A stretch of DNA of 64,000 nt from Pandoraea fibrosis (GCF_000807775.2 NZ_CP047385.1:4216001-4280000); one strand, 5' to 3'. Positions 22,610 through 32,397 are shown, counted from the stretch's first letter. The notes: generated from the letters alone by a model not told the origin. Translations and numbers: made by a program.

Positions 22610-23749
22610 TCAAAGGGGCCGGGCCTTGACGGAGTCCTCCGAGGTATCGTCATCGCCGGCCGCGCGGGGTGTCGAGGCCGCCGCATTTGGCGATGCGACC
22701 TCGCTACCTGGCGCCACCGATGTACTCAACACCTCGCGGCCCAGCGCGTCACACGCCTCGCGACGACGTGAGAGTCCATCCGCCCCCTGCGCTGCGACGA
22801 GCGCCTCTCGCCACTTCGGACCGGCGCAGTCGCGTACAAAATCGGTCACTTCGATCGCCGCTACCGTCCTGGATCGCCCTTCGGAATCCGTTCGTTCCGC
22901 AACGCGTGTGAAGTCCGCCAGACAATCGGTGAGCCCGCCTGCGTGCAGATGAAACGACACAATACGTAACGTGGCATCGTCCATCAGTGCACCGTCCGCG
23001 TCGGTCGTCAAATGCGGCAGTACGGCCCGCCCGACGGCACAAAACAATTCGGGATTCGGATTGGTTCGCCACGACGCTTCGTCGACCTCCGGCATCAACG
23101 CGCGCCACGACGGTGCCAATGCGCGCCAGCCAAGATCGTATTCCAGCGCCGCCATGGTCCCCGGCGCGTAGGTTTCCTGAGGCAGGTAAGTGGACGGAAG
23201 CATGAGACTCTCCGCCGTATGAAACTCGCTAGTGTTGTCCTCGCCTGACCTGTGATGCGCTTGCCCGCTATCTGTCGTCGCTTCGGGACTCGGCGACGTC
23301 TGCGGATCGTTTGCCTCGCTCGCACGACGCGCCGGTTTGGCTAGCCCAAGACAGGCCATTCGCTCTGCCATTTCAGACTGCAGCGCTGCGGCGTCCGTTG
23401 TCTTCGGGCAGTCGTTCACCGGCCGCACGGCATCCAGCAATTCGACCCAGTAAGCGCCCGGGCGATTCTTATTCAGAAATGCCACGCGATCCGCCTCAGT
23501 GTGTAAATGCATGAGCGTGCCGCCGAGCATCTGCACTTCGACGGGCGACTGCGATGGCAGGAATGGATGGCAAGGCGCCGCCGATGCCGCAGACGCCTGA
23601 CGCGGTTCGCAACGCGCGTACTGAATCCGCGCACCGGCAAAATCGTCGGCGAGCGGCGTGTGACATAGCGCCGGCAACGACGCCTCAACGGCGCCAGGTG
23701 CGGGTACGAAAGGCGAAAGGCCCATCGAATAGGGGGTCAACGCAGGCAT
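22610..23749 (-). CDS. hypothetical protein, 379 residues, family not recognised
   Basis: No family is recognised. The start at 23749 (MPALTPYSMG) has a fair ribosome site (GGAGAG). The protein has no signal peptide or membrane helix. The first 150 residues include a Pro/Ala-rich start and EVQMLGGTLMHLHTEADRVAF. Residues about 135-180 are a low-complexity Ser/Thr/Glu/His linker. A second folded-looking region follows, rich in Trp/Leu/Asp (WRALAPSWRALMPEVDEASW, then LRIVSFHLHAGGLTDCLADF). The tail is disordered (Ala/Ser/Thr/Asp). The two-block organisation with a linker would suit an effector or accessory protein, but nothing proves it. It lies downstream of a DUF1444-like gene on the same strand. 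Confidence 0.7.
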   Translation of the reverse strand: MPALTPYSMGLSPFVPAPGAVEASLPALCHTPLADDFAGARIQYARCEPRQASAASAAPCHPFLPSQSPVEVQMLGGTLMHLHTEADRVAFLNKNRPGAYWVELLDAVRPVNDCPKTTDAAALQSEMAERMACLGLAKPARRASEANDPQTSPSPEATTDSGQAHHRSGEDNTSEFHTAESLMLPSTYLPQETYAPGTMAALEYDLGWRALAPSWRALMPEVDEASWRTNPNPELFCAVGRAVLPHLTTDADGALMDDATLRIVSFHLHAGGLTDCLADFTRVAERTDSEGRSRTVAAIEVTDFVRDCAGPKWREALVAAQGADGLSRRREACDALGREVLSTSVAPGSEVASPNAAASTPRAAGDDDTSEDSVKARPL

Positions 23750-23860
23750 GCGCTCTCTCCTGTAAAGGCAGCGAATTGTGCCGTCATGCAGTCTAGAAAC
23801 GCGGGCGCCCAACGTTTGTCGCATCCAGCGTGCGACTTATGAGAAATGGGAAAATGCTTC

Positions 23861-24463
23861 TTAAAATGCCGGTTCACCGCGATACGCGGACGGCCAGTCG
23901 CCATCGAGCCGCAGCCAGCTACGCGAGATGGGCAGAATCGCGCCGGTGGCGCCCTCCTCCACCAACTGACGTAGTGCAAGCGAAGACAGCGTCTTCGTAT
24001 CGGTCGGGAACGCGAGCAGAAAGGTGCGGTTGACGGCGATGGCGGCGAACTCCGGCATGTCGAAATGCTCGACCATCGACTGATAGAGATTGCCCAGCAC
24101 CAGCCCACCGGCGGGGGCCATCCAGTTGCCTCGGCAGCCACCGATGAACGTACCGTCGTCCAGCCTCGCGATGCCGAACTCGAAATGACGCGCCGACCAT
24201 GCGCGCGAGAGATTCGACGCCGCTTGTGCGAACGCCGCTTCGAACGTCAGTCCGGCGTCCTGCAAATCCCGTGGCTGAAGTCGGCGCAGTCCTGCCGGGC
24301 CATCAAGCACGAGTGTGACGAAGACGTCATTGGAGAATGGCTCGCTGATGTCGCCCTCCGGGTCATGCGTGTCGACCCAGGTACGTTGCACCACGTAGGG
24401 ATAGACATGCGGGTGGGCGGCAGCATCGAGCGGGGTGTCCAGCGGGGGCAGTGTATCTATCAT
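23861..24463 (-). CDS. DUF1444-like conserved protein
   Basis: A 200-residue cytosolic protein. The stretch FVTLVLDGPAGLRRLQPRDL, then GLTFEAAFAQAASNLSR, resembles the DUF1444/YtpQ pattern (conserved DG, a dL residue, and an A..NL helix). The C-terminal half (NRTFLLAFPTD followed by LSSLALRQLVEEG) resembles a conserved region with a threonine-kinase-free, unknown-function fold. The similarity is weak and I cannot assign a role. It lies between the GT87 gene upstream (31 bp) and the 379-residue gene downstream (111 bp), suggesting an operon. Confidence 0.6.
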   Translation of the reverse strand: MIDTLPPLDTPLDAAAHPHVYPYVVQRTWVDTHDPEGDISEPFSNDVFVTLVLDGPAGLRRLQPRDLQDAGLTFEAAFAQAASNLSRAWSARHFEFGIARLDDGTFIGGCRGNWMAPAGGLVLGNLYQSMVEHFDMPEFAAIAVNRTFLLAFPTDTKTLSSLALRQLVEEGATGAILPISRSWLRLDGDWPSAYRGEPAF

Positions 24464-24493
24464 GACGTTGGGACAGGTCGATGGGAACGACGT

Positions 24494-25771
24494 TCACAGA
24501 CAATGCGTGCCATTATGCGCGCGCCACCACTGCCGCGCATGCGCGGCGATCCGCAGCATCGTCAACGGCAGCAGCCAAACACCCCACTGTCCCATTGGCG
24601 TCCAAAGCACGGCGAGATACGCTTGCAGCGGCAGTAACCACACCGCGGCGAGTTGCACGCCGACGAGTCGCGCTCGGGTGGCATGTCCTTGCGCGTCGGC
24701 CGGGTCTCGCAAGATCGAGAGACACATCAACGGCACGATCAGCCACGCCAATTCGTAGTACAGCAGGTAGGGCTGTGCAAGCAGCGTTGCCATCACCGCC
24801 GCCGCAACGCGCAATGGCAGGGGCGCTCGCTTCGCCCACAGCCATGCCGCGAGCCATGCCGACAAACCGGCCACGAGTGCGTAGAGCGCGTAGGCGACCG
24901 GCAACGTCGCGCCGTGCAGACGCGCCGCCGCGAACACCGTGGGCATGGCATGCCAGATGCCGCCTGCGCCGCGCTGGACCACCTCCACGTTGAACCGCGA
25001 CACGGCCGCGAAGAAGGCTTGCCATAACGGCCAGCCAGACCATGCCAGCGACAGCGCGCAACCGAGCCCCGCCGTCAGGGCCATCGCCCCCAGCGCACGC
25101 CATTGCCGCGCGCAAAGCCACCACAGCGGAAGCATCATCGCCAATTGCGGCTTGATCACCAGTAACCCGCCGCAAAGCCCTGCCAACAACGGTCGCGAGC
25201 CTGAATAGGTCAGCGCGACGGTCATCAACAGCAGCGTAATGAGCGAGTTCTGACCGGCGAGCAACGCGACCCACAATCCCGGAAATGCGATCGCGATAAC
25301 CCAGGGCCATCGCGACCACCACCGCCACTGCCGCACCGCCATCGCGAAGGCAGCAACGCTGACGATCACGTACACCGCGTATGTCCATGGATAGGACATC
25401 CACGACAGCGGCTGAATCAGCCATTGAAACGTGGGCGGGTAAAGCCAGTACCCGGCCTCTGGATAAGCGGGAAAGAACCGAAGGATGGTGGGGACGAACG
25501 TCGCGGGATCGAATGCGGCAAGCGCGTCGACGTGGCGAGTGATCCACGACACGGTCCAGAAAACGCGGAGGTCATGTCCCAGCGGTGGCATGCCCTGCGT
25601 TGCGCGGCCATCGCTTGTCAGCCAACTGACGGCCCATGCCCCGAGCGCCAGCCACTGCGCAAGCATCACGACACCTGCGGCCAAGACCACGCCGCGCGGC
25701 ATCATGGCACGATGCGCGCCGATCCTGTCGGACACTAACGGCAAATCGGATGACGCCGCCTGACGATTCAC
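24494..25771 (-). CDS. GT87-like (DUF2029) integral membrane glycosyltransferase
   Basis: A 425-residue polytopic inner-membrane protein with roughly ten hydrophobic segments, starting with VVLAAGVVMLAQWLALGAWAV. The arrangement (aspartate-rich early loop DLRVFW, then YPEAGYWLYPPTFQWLIQPL, and repeated Trp-rich helices) matches the GT87/DUF2029 polyprenol-phosphate-sugar transferase family, which use lipid-linked sugars on the periplasmic side. The GTG at 25771 has a good ribosome site (GGGAGG); ATG codons at 25705 and 25702 are alternatives. Sugar and acceptor are unknown. It heads a three-gene minus-strand cluster. Confidence 0.8.
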   Translation of the reverse strand: MNRQAASSDLPLVSDRIGAHRAMMPRGVVLAAGVVMLAQWLALGAWAVSWLTSDGRATQGMPPLGHDLRVFWTVSWITRHVDALAAFDPATFVPTILRFFPAYPEAGYWLYPPTFQWLIQPLSWMSYPWTYAVYVIVSVAAFAMAVRQWRWWSRWPWVIAIAFPGLWVALLAGQNSLITLLLMTVALTYSGSRPLLAGLCGGLLVIKPQLAMMLPLWWLCARQWRALGAMALTAGLGCALSLAWSGWPLWQAFFAAVSRFNVEVVQRGAGGIWHAMPTVFAAARLHGATLPVAYALYALVAGLSAWLAAWLWAKRAPLPLRVAAAVMATLLAQPYLLYYELAWLIVPLMCLSILRDPADAQGHATRARLVGVQLAAVWLLPLQAYLAVLWTPMGQWGVWLLPLTMLRIAAHARQWWRAHNGTHCL

Positions 25772-26050
25772 GTCTGCCCTCCCGCACGACTTGTTTCATT
25801 TGTTAAGACACCCTCGCATGCACGGCGCGAGGAATGACGTCAAACAAAGCAAATATCTATATTTTTCATCGACTTATCGTGCCAATGCGGCGCATGCCCG
25901 AAGTGTTGCGGCGATGCACATCTTACATCGCGTTACAAAATGAAACTTACGCCGCGCTCGCCGTGAACCAAACTTTTCTCATGCGAAACCGCCCGTGCAC
26001 GCCAGCACGAAGAAAGGGGTTCGCAACAACCGCACGATGGAGAAAACAAT

Positions 26051-26737
26051 ATGGATAACGATCTGCAACCGCGTCGCATGCATCCGCTGGTCGCCGCTGC
26101 CGCCGGCAGTATCGTCGTGGTCAGTCTGCTCGGCGTCGCCGCGATCACCGGCGTGCTGCCGGTGGCCAAGAGCACCGATGGTCCCGCGCCGGCTGGCAAC
26201 AATTCGCAGTACGCATTGACATCGGCGCAACAGCCGTCGGCGTCGTCGCTACAGTCGCCGCAAGGGCAGTCGCAAGCCTCGCAGCAGGCGCCTCAGCAGG
26301 CACAATACGCAGCGCAGCAGGCCCCCACACAGCGCGCCCCTGCCCCGCAGCCGTCGTATGCGCAAACCTCGTCAGCGCCGGCACAGCAACAGGCCGCGAC
26401 CTGCTCGACGTGTGGCACCGTGCAGTCGGTCGAACCGATCCGCACGCAGGGTAGCGCCTCGGGCATTGGCGCCGTCGGCGGTGCCGTGGCCGGTGGTCTG
26501 CTCGGCAATCAGTTCGGCGCCGGTAACGGCCGCACCGCAATGACCGTGGTCGGCGCGCTCGGTGGCGGCCTGGCCGGTAACGAAGTCGAGAAGCGCGTGC
26601 GCTCCGAGACCGTCTATCGCGTCTATGTGCGCATGGACACCGGCAAGACGCGCTACTGGACCTACCAGTCGGCACCGGGCGTGCAACCGGGTGACCGTGT
26701 GCGTCTCGAGAACAACGGCCTGGTGCGCGCGGGATAA
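26051..26737 (+). CDS. glycine-zipper 2TM domain envelope protein
   Basis: A 228-residue protein with one N-terminal membrane-spanning segment (AAAAGSIVVVSLLGVAAITGV, about residues 13-33). A Gln/Ala/Pro-rich linker with QQAPQQAQ-type repeats follows, then a two-segment glycine zipper (GIGAVGGAVAGGLLGNQFGAG and VVGALGGGLAGNEVEKRV), and a C-terminal beta-strand part (YRVYVRMDTGKTRYWTYQ). This is the glycine-zipper 2TM (17 kDa surface antigen-like) family. An envelope stress or outer-membrane maintenance role is known for relatives. The RBS GGAGAA precedes the ATG. Confidence 0.88.
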   Translation: MDNDLQPRRMHPLVAAAAGSIVVVSLLGVAAITGVLPVAKSTDGPAPAGNNSQYALTSAQQPSASSLQSPQGQSQASQQAPQQAQYAAQQAPTQRAPAPQPSYAQTSSAPAQQQAATCSTCGTVQSVEPIRTQGSASGIGAVGGAVAGGLLGNQFGAGNGRTAMTVVGALGGGLAGNEVEKRVRSETVYRVYVRMDTGKTRYWTYQSAPGVQPGDRVRLENNGLVRAG

Positions 26738-26771
26738 CCGCCCCACACCGTACAGGTATCGCAGAAATGAC

Positions 26772-26797
26772 AAAAGCCGCTCTTTCGAGCGGCTTTT
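26772..26797 (+). terminator. intrinsic terminator after glycine-zipper gene
   Basis: AAAAGCCGCTC (26772-26782) pairs with GAGCGGCTTTT (26787-26797) across loop TTTC. It is roughly symmetrical, so it may also serve the isc operon on the minus strand. Confidence 0.9.
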
Positions 26798-26872
26798 GTT
26801 GTGCCTGAACCGTTGGCGAGACAGGCGGGCGACCTCCTTCTCCCGGCCATCGTCCAGCGCGATGCGCAATCG

Positions 26873-27064
26873 TCAGACTTCGTCGATCCACGCCATCTGA
26901 ATGGCTTCCAGCACCTTTTCACCGGCACGATCCGGCGCATCGTCGAAGCCGTCGAGCGCCATGACCCACTGATGCAGGTCGGTAAAGCGAACGTACTGCG
27001 GATCGACATCGGGATGGGCTTCGGTGAGCGCAATCGCGATATCTTGAATGTCAGTCCATTTCAT
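26873..27064 (-). CDS. iscX: Fe-S cluster assembly protein IscX
   Basis: A 63-residue acidic protein, the last gene of the isc operon. Sequence MKWTDIQDIAIALTEAHPDV and the acidic FDDAP and MAWIDEV segments match IscX/YfhJ, an iron-dependent modulator that binds IscS. Length matches the family. It lies 53 bp after fdx. Confidence 0.95.
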   Translation of the reverse strand: MKWTDIQDIAIALTEAHPDVDPQYVRFTDLHQWVMALDGFDDAPDRAGEKVLEAIQMAWIDEV

Positions 27065-27117
27065 GGGGCAGGCTCCTTTTCTCCTGACTTTTCACCCGGC
27101 AACGCCAACGGCGCTGC

Positions 27118-27459
27118 TCAGTGATTTTCCTTGGCGTGGTTGATCGTGTACTTCGGAATCTCGACGACCAGATCCGAGTCGGCAGGCACCAGGGTCTGGC
27201 ACGACAGACGCGACGTCGGCTCCAGGCCCCACGCCTTGTCGAGCAGATCCTCTTCCTCGTCCTGCGCCGGTTCCAGCGACTCGAAGCCCTCGCGCACGAT
27301 CACATGGCACGTCGTGCAAGCGCACGACAATTCGCACGCATGCTCGATTTCGATGCCATTGTCCAACAACGCTCTGCACACGGAAGTGCCCGTCGGAACT
27401 TCCAGCACGGCGCCCTCGGGGCACAGCTCGACGTGAGGCAATACAACGATTTGAGGCAT
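27118..27459 (-). CDS. fdx: ISC-type [2Fe-2S] ferredoxin
   Basis: A 113-residue adrenodoxin-type ferredoxin supplying electrons for Fe-S cluster assembly. Cluster ligands are the cysteines of CELSCACTTC (three closely spaced) and SCQTLV further on. The sequence has the usual acidic DEEEDLLD interaction region. It is 23 bp downstream of hscA. Confidence 0.97.
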   Translation of the reverse strand: MPQIVVLPHVELCPEGAVLEVPTGTSVCRALLDNGIEIEHACELSCACTTCHVIVREGFESLEPAQDEEEDLLDKAWGLEPTSRLSCQTLVPADSDLVVEIPKYTINHAKENH

Positions 27460-27482
27460 GGCTTTGAATTTCCGTGTGTGTC

Positions 27483-29360
27483 TTACAGTTTGTCGATGTC
27501 CGCCACGCGCCGGCCAGCCAGCGCTGCGCGGATGCTCTTGTCCATGCGACGCGCAGCAAACTCGTCCGTCGCGTGCGAGAGCGTTTCGGTCGCCGCTTTG
27601 ATCGCGGCCTGATCGTCGCCGGAAGACTTCTGGCGCAAGTCGGCCAGCAGGCCGTCGATCCTGGCGCGCTCCTCGGCGTCGAGCAATTCCGGGTCGGCTT
27701 GCAGGGCGCTGTCGATCGCCACCAGCAGACGCTCGGCTTCCACCTGCTGCTCACGCAGCGCGCGGGCACGCATGTCCTGCTCGGCCGAACCGAAGCTGTC
27801 CTGAAGCATGCGCGAAATGTCGTCGTCTGCCAGCCCGTAGGACGGCTTGACTTCGATGGACGCCGCCACCCCCGAATGCATCTCTTGCGCAGAGACCGAG
27901 AGCAGGCCGTCAGCGTCGACCTGATACGTCACGCGAATGCGCGCCGCCCCGGCCGTCATCGGCGGAATGCCACGCAATTCGAAGCGCGCCAGCGAGCGGC
28001 AATCGGACACCAGCTCACGCTCGCCTTGCAGCACGTGAATGGCCATCGCCGTCTGGCCGTCCTTGAACGTGGTGAATTCCTGCGCACGGGCCACCGGAAT
28101 GGTCGCGTTACGCGGAATGATCTTCTCGACGAGGCCACCCATCGTCTCGATACCCAGCGAGAGCGGGATGACGTCGAGCAGCAGCCAGTCTTCGCCTTCC
28201 GCCTGATTGCCGGCCAACAGGTTGGCTTGCACGGCAGCACCAAGCGCCACGACCTGATCCGGGTCGAGATCGACCAGTGGCTCGCGACCGAAGAAGTTGG
28301 CAACGGCTGCGCGCACTTGCGGCATGCGCGTCGCGCCGCCAACGAGGACCACGCCCTTGACGTCTTCCTGCCCCATGCCGGCATCGCGCAAGGCCTTGCG
28401 CATCGGGCCGATCGTGCGTTGCACGAGAGGAGCGCCAAGCGTCGTGAATTGCTCGCGCGTGAGTTGCAGCGCGACATGACGCCCGCCGGACAGCGCGAGC
28501 GAGATGGGCGCTTGCTCCGCGTCGGTCAGGGCTTCCTTGGCGGTGCGCGCGTGATCGAGCAGACCGCGCACGTCTTCGGGCGTGAGCGACGCTGCATCGA
28601 GACCGGCAGCCTCCAGCACCCAACGGTAAATCACCTGATCGAAGTCGTCGCCCCCGAGCGCGGAGTCGCCGCCCGCGGCAAGGACTTCGAACACCCCCTT
28701 CGTCAGACGAAGGATCGAGATATCGAATGTGCCGCCGCCCAGATCGTAGACGGCATAGAGGCCTTCCGCGCCGTTGTCGAGACCGTAGGCGATAGCCGCT
28801 GCCGTCGGTTCGTTGAGCAGACGCAGCACGTTCAGACCGGCCAGACGCGCGGCGTCCTTGGTGGCCTGACGTTGTGCATCGTCGAAGTACGCAGGCACGG
28901 TGATCACCGCGCCCACCAGATCGTCGCCGAGGGTGTCTTCGGCACGCTGACGCAGCGTCGCCAGAATTTCGGCCGACACTTCCACCGGACTCTTTACGCC
29001 ACCGGCGGTCGTCATCTGCACCATGCCGGGGGCGTCGACGAAATCGTACGGCGCGTTGTCGGCATGCGCGACATCGGCCAGACCGCGGCCCATGAAACGC
29101 TTGACGGAAACGATCGTGTTACGCGGATCGGTCGCCGCAGCCGCTTTGGCATCGTAGCCGATCTGGGTACGGTGTCCGCCCAGATAACGCACGACGGACG
29201 GCAGCAGCACGCGGCCCTGTTCGTCGGGAAGGACTTCGGCCACACCGCTGCGCACGGAGGCCACGAGCGAATGCGTCGTGCCCAGGTCGATGCCCACGGC
29301 GAGTCGCCGCTGGTGCGGCGCGGGGGACATGCCGGGTTCGGAAATTTGCAGAAGGGCCAT
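27483..29360 (-). CDS. hscA: Fe-S assembly Hsp70 chaperone HscA
   Basis: A 625-residue Hsp70-class ATPase dedicated to transfer of clusters from IscU. The N-terminal nucleotide-binding domain shows [15 protein letters not shown] near residue 22, [12 protein letters not shown] and [10 protein letters not shown]; the C-terminal substrate-binding domain recognises the LPPVK motif of IscU, which is present in this window's IscU. It starts at the ATG at 29360, 86 bp after hscB, and is cotranscribed with fdx and iscX. Confidence 0.98.
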   Translation of the reverse strand: MALLQISEPGMSPAPHQRRLAVGIDLGTTHSLVASVRSGVAEVLPDEQGRVLLPSVVRYLGGHRTQIGYDAKAAAATDPRNTIVSVKRFMGRGLADVAHADNAPYDFVDAPGMVQMTTAGGVKSPVEVSAEILATLRQRAEDTLGDDLVGAVITVPAYFDDAQRQATKDAARLAGLNVLRLLNEPTAAAIAYGLDNGAEGLYAVYDLGGGTFDISILRLTKGVFEVLAAGGDSALGGDDFDQVIYRWVLEAAGLDAASLTPEDVRGLLDHARTAKEALTDAEQAPISLALSGGRHVALQLTREQFTTLGAPLVQRTIGPMRKALRDAGMGQEDVKGVVLVGGATRMPQVRAAVANFFGREPLVDLDPDQVVALGAAVQANLLAGNQAEGEDWLLLDVIPLSLGIETMGGLVEKIIPRNATIPVARAQEFTTFKDGQTAMAIHVLQGERELVSDCRSLARFELRGIPPMTAGAARIRVTYQVDADGLLSVSAQEMHSGVAASIEVKPSYGLADDDISRMLQDSFGSAEQDMRARALREQQVEAERLLVAIDSALQADPELLDAEERARIDGLLADLRQKSSGDDQAAIKAATETLSHATDEFAARRMDKSIRAALAGRRVADIDKL

Positions 29361-29446
29361 GACTTTGCAATGCGGGCGACACGCTGGCGCGTGCGCCCTG
29401 TTCTCAAGCAGTTCTCAATGACATGTGACGGCGCCGCACCGGGCCG

Positions 29447-29977
29447 TCACGCGTTTTCCAGCATTTCGATGCGCTGCGCGATGTCTTCTTCGGCGCGCGC
29501 AATGAACATCAGTTGCCGCACGGCTTCCGCCGACGGCTGCCAGGCGCTGCTGTCGAGCCAGTCGCCCAGCTTGGTGAGACGCACGCGACGGTCGTCGCGC
29601 AGGGAGCGGGCCAGCGCTTCAAGGGCATTGATATTGCGTGCCGCGACAGCATCGTCGATGGCTTCGCGCCACTCCATTTGCTGCATCAGGAAGTCGGGGG
29701 CCATCGCGGTATTGTTCTCCGCGCCCACATCGATGCCTTGCAGCGTGAGGAGATACGTCGCACGTTGCAACGGATCGCGCAACGTGCGGTAGGCGGCGTT
29801 CGCCTGCGCAGCCCATTGCATGGCCACGCGCCGTTCGGCGTCGCTGGCGCTCGCGAATCGATCCGGGTGCACGCGCGATTGCACGGCCCGGTAGGCCGTC
29901 TCGAGCGCTTCGGTATCGAGCGCAAAGCGCGGCGGCAGATCGAACAGCGTGAAATAGTTGTCAGTCAACGCACTCAT
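29447..29977 (-). CDS. hscB: Fe-S assembly J-domain co-chaperone HscB
   Basis: A 176-residue J-domain protein that brings IscU to HscA and stimulates its ATPase. The J-domain occupies residues 1-75 with the HPD tripeptide in RVHPDRFA; the C-terminal three-helix domain binds IscU. I chose the ATG at 29977 ([15 protein letters not shown]), which fits the family N-terminus better than the ATG seven codons upstream. A terminator-like hairpin precedes it, so a separate promoter may drive hscB-hscA-fdx-iscX. Confidence 0.95.
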   Translation of the reverse strand: MSALTDNYFTLFDLPPRFALDTEALETAYRAVQSRVHPDRFASASDAERRVAMQWAAQANAAYRTLRDPLQRATYLLTLQGIDVGAENNTAMAPDFLMQQMEWREAIDDAVAARNINALEALARSLRDDRRVRLTKLGDWLDSSAWQPSAEAVRQLMFIARAEEDIAQRIEMLENA

Positions 29978-30059
29978 TGCGCACTCTTCATTCGTCACGG
30001 GCGTCGATGCGATAGGTCATCGCATCGCTTCTCCCACACTCGTCCCGCCTTCGGCCCGT

Positions 30060-30080
30060 AAAAAAAGCGGCTCGCGCCGC
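30060..30080 (-). terminator. terminator-like hairpin inside the isc operon
   Basis: On the minus strand, GCGGC-GCGA-GCCGC (30080 down to 30067) is followed by seven Ts (30066 down to 30060). It lies after the DUF3565 gene and 83 bp before hscB. The stem is only 5 bp, so termination may be partial, giving differential expression of iscRSUA over hscBA-fdx-iscX. Confidence 0.7.
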
Positions 30081-30182
30081 CTTGCTGCCTACGCTGCTGC
30101 ACACTCGCCTCATCTGCCCTCGCCTGCGGCATCCGTTGCGATCCCGCCGCGCCGCAGAATCCGTCCCAAAGGTCGATGCACT

Positions 30183-30428
30183 TCACGCATCCGAAGGCTC
30201 GCCGCGTTGACATTTGCGACAAGGCAATCGACTGCCGAGCATGGCATCGCGGCCAGCGGCACTTTGCGTCCATGTCCGGATCTGCCACGGGGGAAGATGC
30301 CGGACATGTTGCCCATGCCCACACGCCAATCGCGCGACCCACTGGTCTTCGTCATCTCGCAGAAAACCGACGATCTCGCGCAATGGCGCCGCGTCAGATG
30401 CGGAAGGACTCGCCGCAGCCGCACTCAT
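30183..30428 (-). CDS. DUF3565 family protein, probable zinc-binding
   Basis: An 81-residue protein with the core [20 protein letters not shown], then [10 protein letters not shown] and a C-terminal CRKC, matching my recollection of the DUF3565 pattern (IVGF, W, [13 protein letters not shown], CxxC). The Cys and His residues (CGHGQHVRH and CRKC) suggest metal binding. The ATG at 30428 lies 35 bp inside the end of iscA, so expression is likely coupled to iscA; a TTG at 30383 is an alternative start. It is an unusual extra gene between iscA and hscB. Confidence 0.85.
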   Translation of the reverse strand: MSAAAASPSASDAAPLREIVGFLRDDEDQWVARLACGHGQHVRHLPPWQIRTWTQSAAGRDAMLGSRLPCRKCQRGEPSDA

Positions 30429-30717
30429 CCTTGACGTTCGGATTGTTGAAGCGGAACCCTTCGTTCAGGCCTTCGCGAGCGAAGTCCAGCTCGGTGCCAT
30501 CGATGTACGGCAGACTCTTCGGATCGACGATCACCTTCACACCATGGCTTTCGAAGACCGTGTCTTCACCCGCCACGTCGTCGGCGTATTCCAGCTTGTA
30601 GGCCAGGCCCGAGCAACCGGTCGTCTTCACGCCCAGCCGCAGGCCCACGCCCTTGCCGCGCCGCGTCAGATAACGCGAAACGTGCTGCGCGGCCTTCTCG
30701 GTCAATGTAATGGCCAT
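30394..30717 (-). CDS. iscA: A-type iron-sulfur assembly protein IscA
   Basis: A 107-residue A-type carrier for [2Fe-2S]/[4Fe-4S] clusters. The three conserved cysteines are visible: one in [14 protein letters not shown] and two in CGCGESF at the C-terminus. It lies 30 bp downstream of iscU. Its end overlaps the DUF3565 gene. Confidence 0.97.
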   Translation of the reverse strand: MAITLTEKAAQHVSRYLTRRGKGVGLRLGVKTTGCSGLAYKLEYADDVAGEDTVFESHGVKVIVDPKSLPYIDGTELDFAREGLNEGFRFNNPNVKDECGCGESFRI

Positions 30718-30747
30718 CTTGCCTGATTCCTTTATCCGTCGCGCCGC

Positions 30748-31155
30748 TCAGGCGGCCTTTGCCGGCTCGGCCGACTGGCCGTGCTTCTGCTTGTAGTCGG
30801 CCACGGCCGCCTTGATGGCGTCTTCGGCCAGAATCGAGCAGTGAATCTTCACCGGCGGCAGTGCCAGTTCCTGCGCGATCTGCGTGTTCTTGATGTCGAG
30901 CGCCTGATCCAGCGTCTTGCCCTTGACCCACTCGGTCACGAGCGACGACGAAGCAATCGCCGAACCGCAGCCGTAGGTCTTGAACTTGGCGTCTTCGATC
31001 ACGCCGGCTTCGTTCACACGAATCTGCAGCTTCATCACGTCACCGCAAGCCGGGGCGCCGACCATGCCGGTACCGACAGCGTCGTCGCCCTTTTCGAACG
31101 AGCCAACGTTACGCGGGTTTTCGTAGTGATCCAGAACTTCTTTGCTGTACGACAT
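30748..31155 (-). CDS. iscU: Fe-S cluster scaffold IscU
   Basis: A 135-residue scaffold on which clusters are assembled from IscS sulfur. The three cluster cysteines lie in GAPACGDVM, YGCGSAIASSS and HCSILAEDA, with the nearby Asp of GDVM. The LPPVK motif (LALPPVKIHC) recognised by HscA is intact. It is 18 bp downstream of iscS. Confidence 0.98.
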   Translation of the reverse strand: MSYSKEVLDHYENPRNVGSFEKGDDAVGTGMVGAPACGDVMKLQIRVNEAGVIEDAKFKTYGCGSAIASSSLVTEWVKGKTLDQALDIKNTQIAQELALPPVKIHCSILAEDAIKAAVADYKQKHGQSAEPAKAA

Positions 31156-31173
31156 GGCTAACTCCTTGAATGC

Positions 31174-32397
31174 TCAGTGTGCGGCCCACTGGATCGAATT
31201 CAGATCGACCCCGTCCTTGTACATTTCCCACAGCGGCGACAGATCGCGCAGCTTGCCGATCTTGCCCTTGAGCAGTTCGACGACGTAGTCGACTTCCTGC
31301 TCGGTCGTGAAACGACCCACCGTGAAGCGAATCGAGCTGTGCGCCAGTTCGTCGTTACGACCCAGGGCACGCAATACATACGAAGGCTCCAGCGAGGCCG
31401 ACGTGCACGCCGAGCCCGACGACACAGCGACATCCTTGATCGCCATGATCAGCGATTCGCCTTCGACAAAATTGAAGCTGATGTTCAGGTTGTGCGGCAC
31501 ACGTTGTTCCATGTCGCCGTTCACATACACTTCTTCCATCTCCGTCAGACCGCGCAGCAGACGATCGCGCAGCATGCGCACACGGTCGTTCTCCGCTGCC
31601 ATTTCCTCACGTGCAAGACGGAACGCCTCGCCCATGCCGACGATCTGATGCGTGGCCAGCGTGCCCGAACGCATGCCGCGCTCGTGACCGCCGCCGTGAA
31701 TCTGCGCTTCGATACGCACGCGCGGCTTACGACGCACATACAGCGCGCCGATCCCCTTCGGGCCATACGTCTTGTGGGCCGAGAACGACATCAGGTCGAC
31801 CTTGAGCGTATTCAGATCGATCGGCATCTTCCCGGTCGCCTGTGCGGCGTCGACGTGGAAAATGATGCCCTTCTCGCGGCAGATCTCGCCAATCGTCGCG
31901 ATGTCCTGAATCACGCCGATTTCGTTGTTCACCGCCATGACCGAGACCAGGATCGTGTCCGGGCGCAATGCTGCCTTGAACACTTCCAGATCGAGCAGAC
32001 CGTCGTCCTTCACATCCAGATACGTGACTTCGAAGCCTTCACGCTCAAGCTCGCGCATCGTGTCGAGCACGGCCTTGTGCTCGGTCTTCACCGTGATGAG
32101 GTGCTTGCCCTTACCCTGGTAAAAGTGCGCGGCGCCCTTGAGCGCGAGGTTGTTCGACTCGGTGGCGCCCGACGTCCACACGATCTCGCGCGGATCGGCG
32201 CCCACCAGCTTGGCCACTTCCTCGCGAGCCTCTTCTACCGCTTGCTCGGCAGCCCAGCCGAACGAGTGGCTGCGCGATGCCGGGTTACCGAACTGCTCGC
32301 GCAGGTAGGGCAACATCTTGTCCACGACGCGCGGGTCAATCGGCGTCGTGGCGCTGTAGTCCATGTAGATGGGGAGGTTGAGGGTATCGTTTTTCAT
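31174..32397 (-). CDS. iscS: cysteine desulfurase IscS
   Basis: A 407-residue PLP enzyme that removes sulfur from cysteine and passes it to IscU, and to tRNA thiolation partners. PLP lysine is in [13 protein letters not shown] and the persulfide-forming cysteine is in [14 protein letters not shown]. The N-terminal [13 protein letters not shown] is typical. It is 31 bp after iscR. Confidence 0.98.
   Translation of the reverse strand: MKNDTLNLPIYMDYSATTPIDPRVVDKMLPYLREQFGNPASRSHSFGWAAEQAVEEAREEVAKLVGADPREIVWTSGATESNNLALKGAAHFYQGKGKHLITVKTEHKAVLDTMRELEREGFEVTYLDVKDDGLLDLEVFKAALRPDTILVSVMAVNNEIGVIQDIATIGEICREKGIIFHVDAAQATGKMPIDLNTLKVDLMSFSAHKTYGPKGIGALYVRRKPRVRIEAQIHGGGHERGMRSGTLATHQIVGMGEAFRLAREEMAAENDRVRMLRDRLLRGLTEMEEVYVNGDMEQRVPHNLNISFNFVEGESLIMAIKDVAVSSGSACTSASLEPSYVLRALGRNDELAHSSIRFTVGRFTTEQEVDYVVELLKGKIGKLRDLSPLWEMYKDGVDLNSIQWAAH

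Noticed and set aside
27474..29792. Long plus-strand frame (772 codons) antisense to hscA
   Set aside because: It is the mirror of the hscA/hscB coding strand in high-GC DNA, His/Arg-rich and without family features. The same holds for the long frames antisense to pyrG (5260-7587) and eno.
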